This document shows positions 5,889 through 6,776 of a stretch of DNA of 6,776 nucleotides, piece by piece. The stretch lies in NCBI GenBank assembly GCA_023433985.1, contig JAEYTN010000407.1:1-6776 (forward strand). The letters are read 5' to 3'. A model generated the notes under the pieces. That model saw only the letters and a list, made by a program, of their open reading frames with translations, searched no databases and was not told the DNA's origin. Source of the DNA: Pseudomonadota bacterium. Lineage in GTDB: Bacteria; Pseudomonadota; Alphaproteobacteria; Rhizobiales; Devosiaceae. The stretch's first letter is position 1. Each line of letters begins with the position of its first letter. Made by a program: the position numbers and the translations under genes.

Positions 5889-6184
5889 ACCGCTTCTGGT
5901 ACGTCGTCGACCTGCCGTTCAAGTCGGCCGCGTGGCTGCTGATCCAGGGCTACCGCTACTCGCTCAGCATGTTCGTCGGCCGCAACTGCCGCCACGCCCC
6001 GAGCTGCTCGGAGTTCACGCGGGACGCCATCTGGCGCTTCGGCTTCTGGCCCGGGGGCTGGATGGGGCTCGCTCGCATCACCCGCTGCCGCCCCGGCGGC
6101 ACTCACGGCTACGACCCCGTTCCCGAATCCCTTCCGCCTTCCGGACACTGGTATCTCCCCTGGCGCTACGGCCGCTGGCACTGA
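5885..6184 (+). CDS. yidD: Membrane protein insertion efficiency factor YidD
   Basis: A 99-residue small, basic protein thought to sit at the inner face of the membrane and assist YidC-dependent insertion. The N-terminal segment (about residues 8-32, PFKSAAWLLIQGYRYSLSMF) is amphipathic or hydrophobic. The family signature is clear: CRHAPSCSEF with C35 and C41, DAIWRFGFWPGGWMGLARI, RCRPGGTHGYDPVP with C68. The tail is rich in W and P (GHWYLPWRYGRWH). It is translationally coupled to the IscU-like gene by a four-base ATGA overlap. No strong terminator follows it. Confidence 0.95.
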   Translation: MNRFWYVVDLPFKSAAWLLIQGYRYSLSMFVGRNCRHAPSCSEFTRDAIWRFGFWPGGWMGLARITRCRPGGTHGYDPVPESLPPSGHWYLPWRYGRWH

Positions 6185-6289
6185 GCCGCCAGCGACCCCG
6201 CCGCCAACCCGCCTCCCCGGGCCGGCCTGAAATTCCGTCGGCACTTGCGGTCATCGGTGGGAACGAATAAAGAACGCAACCTTGCGGGC

Positions 6290-6295
6290 GGAGGG
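6290..6295 (+). promoter_or_regulatory. Ribosome-binding site that selects the TTG start of the MFS gene
   Basis: GGAGGG is eight bases before TTG 6304 but only two before TTG 6298, so the second TTG is chosen. No ATG lies in a suitable position. Confidence 0.7.
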
Positions 6296-6303
6296 ACTTG
6301 CGG

Positions 6304-6776
6304 TTGAACAGAGCGCTTATCGTCATCCTGGCGGCCGTCACCCTCGATGCCATCGGTATCGGCCTGATCTTCCCCATCCTGCCGCGCCTGCTCGAGGATG
6401 TGGCGCACACCACCGAGGTGTCGGTGCTGATGGGCCTGATGCTGGCGCTCTATGCGGCCATGCAGTTCCTGTGCTCGCCGATTCTCGGCGTGCTGAGCGA
6501 TCGCTATGGCAGGCGGCCGGTGCTGCTGGTCTCCCTCGCCGGGGCCGCCATCGACTACGTCCTCATGGCCGTGGCGCCGGAGCTTTGGATGCTGGTGATC
6601 GGCCGCGCCATCGCCGGCATCACCAGCGCCAACATGGCCGTCGCCACCGCCTACATCACCGACATCACGCCCGAAGAGCAGCGGGCGCAGCGCTTCGGCA
6701 TGTTCCACGCCATGTTCGGCATCGGCTTCGTCATCGGCCCCGTTCTCGGCGGCCTGTTGGGCGATTACTGGGTCCG
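6304..6776 (+). CDS. MFS transporter, TetA/TCR family (partial at right edge)
   Basis: The first 157 residues of a 12-helix drug:proton antiporter. The frame begins MNRALIVILA from a TTG codon and is open to the window edge. First helix: LDAIGIGLIFPILP with D15. The loop 2-3 motif A is GVLSDRYGRRP, giving D66 and R70. The next helix carries D84 in AAIDYVLMA. These three acidic positions coincide in numbering with residues I recall as important in TetA(B). A further block is GRAIAGITSAN (about residues 100-110), followed by the helix 5 glycine/proline motif IGFVIGPVLGG. The family includes tetracycline pumps, but many chromosomal members export other compounds, so substrate is unknown and resistance should not be assumed. 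It lies 119 bases after yidD, same direction. A weak -35/-10 pair (TTGCGG 6245, TAAAGA 6268) may drive it separately. Confidence 0.88.
   Translation, partial: MNRALIVILAAVTLDAIGIGLIFPILPRLLEDVAHTTEVSVLMGLMLALYAAMQFLCSPILGVLSDRYGRRPVLLVSLAGAAIDYVLMAVAPELWMLVIGRAIAGITSANMAVATAYITDITPEEQRAQRFGMFHAMFGIGFVIGPVLGGLLGDYWV

Noticed and set aside
6166..6708. 180-codon minus-strand frame opposite the MFS gene
   Set aside because: His/Asp/Gly-rich shadow of the TetA-like coding strand.

Overview
The window is high-GC, densely coding DNA that looks like an alphaproteobacterium of the Hyphomicrobiales (Rhizobiales). A Devosia-like genome is my best guess, not a proof. The reasons are the protein flavour (double-PilZ protein, PAS_5-type protein, BTLCP cysteine peptidase, alphaproteobacterial IscU-like protein), monofunctional HisI, and TTAACC/CtrA-like motifs in several intergenic regions. 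No rRNA, tRNA, CRISPR array, insertion sequence or clear intrinsic terminator was found, and no gene-free stretch exceeds 300 bases.

Left part (1-2164, all minus strand). A PAS_5-type sensor-like protein is followed by a double-PilZ (c-di-GMP receptor type) protein and a secreted BTLCP transglutaminase-like cysteine peptidase. The peptidase reading frame runs off the left edge. Its last 77 bases are an exact copy of 878-954 inside the PilZ gene, so just after its catalytic Asp the peptidase continues in frame into the PilZ C-terminal region. This looks like the junction of an ~877-bp tandem duplication (or an assembly join) and is the most striking thing in the window.

Middle part. From a 157-base divergent region, a rhomboid intramembrane protease and slyX (11-base overlap) run rightward and meet hisI tail to tail (7-base overlap). 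On the minus strand, folE (GTP cyclohydrolase I), an AraC-type regulator with a GyrI-like ligand domain, and hisI lie in a row. The regulator separates folE from hisI, and a perfect 9-bp hairpin abuts the hisI start codon.

Right part (5296-6776). A compact divergent region carries a good sigma70-like promoter for folE facing an overlapping, weaker one for an IscU-like scaffold gene. That gene overlaps yidD by ATGA. A TetA/TCR-family MFS efflux gene starting with TTG begins after 119 bases and is cut by the right edge.

Functionally this is mostly core metabolism (histidine, folate/pterin, Fe-S scaffold, membrane protein insertion) beside a probable c-di-GMP/surface module. Apart from the duplicated junction and a few regulatory structures, I do not see an obvious new multi-gene system.
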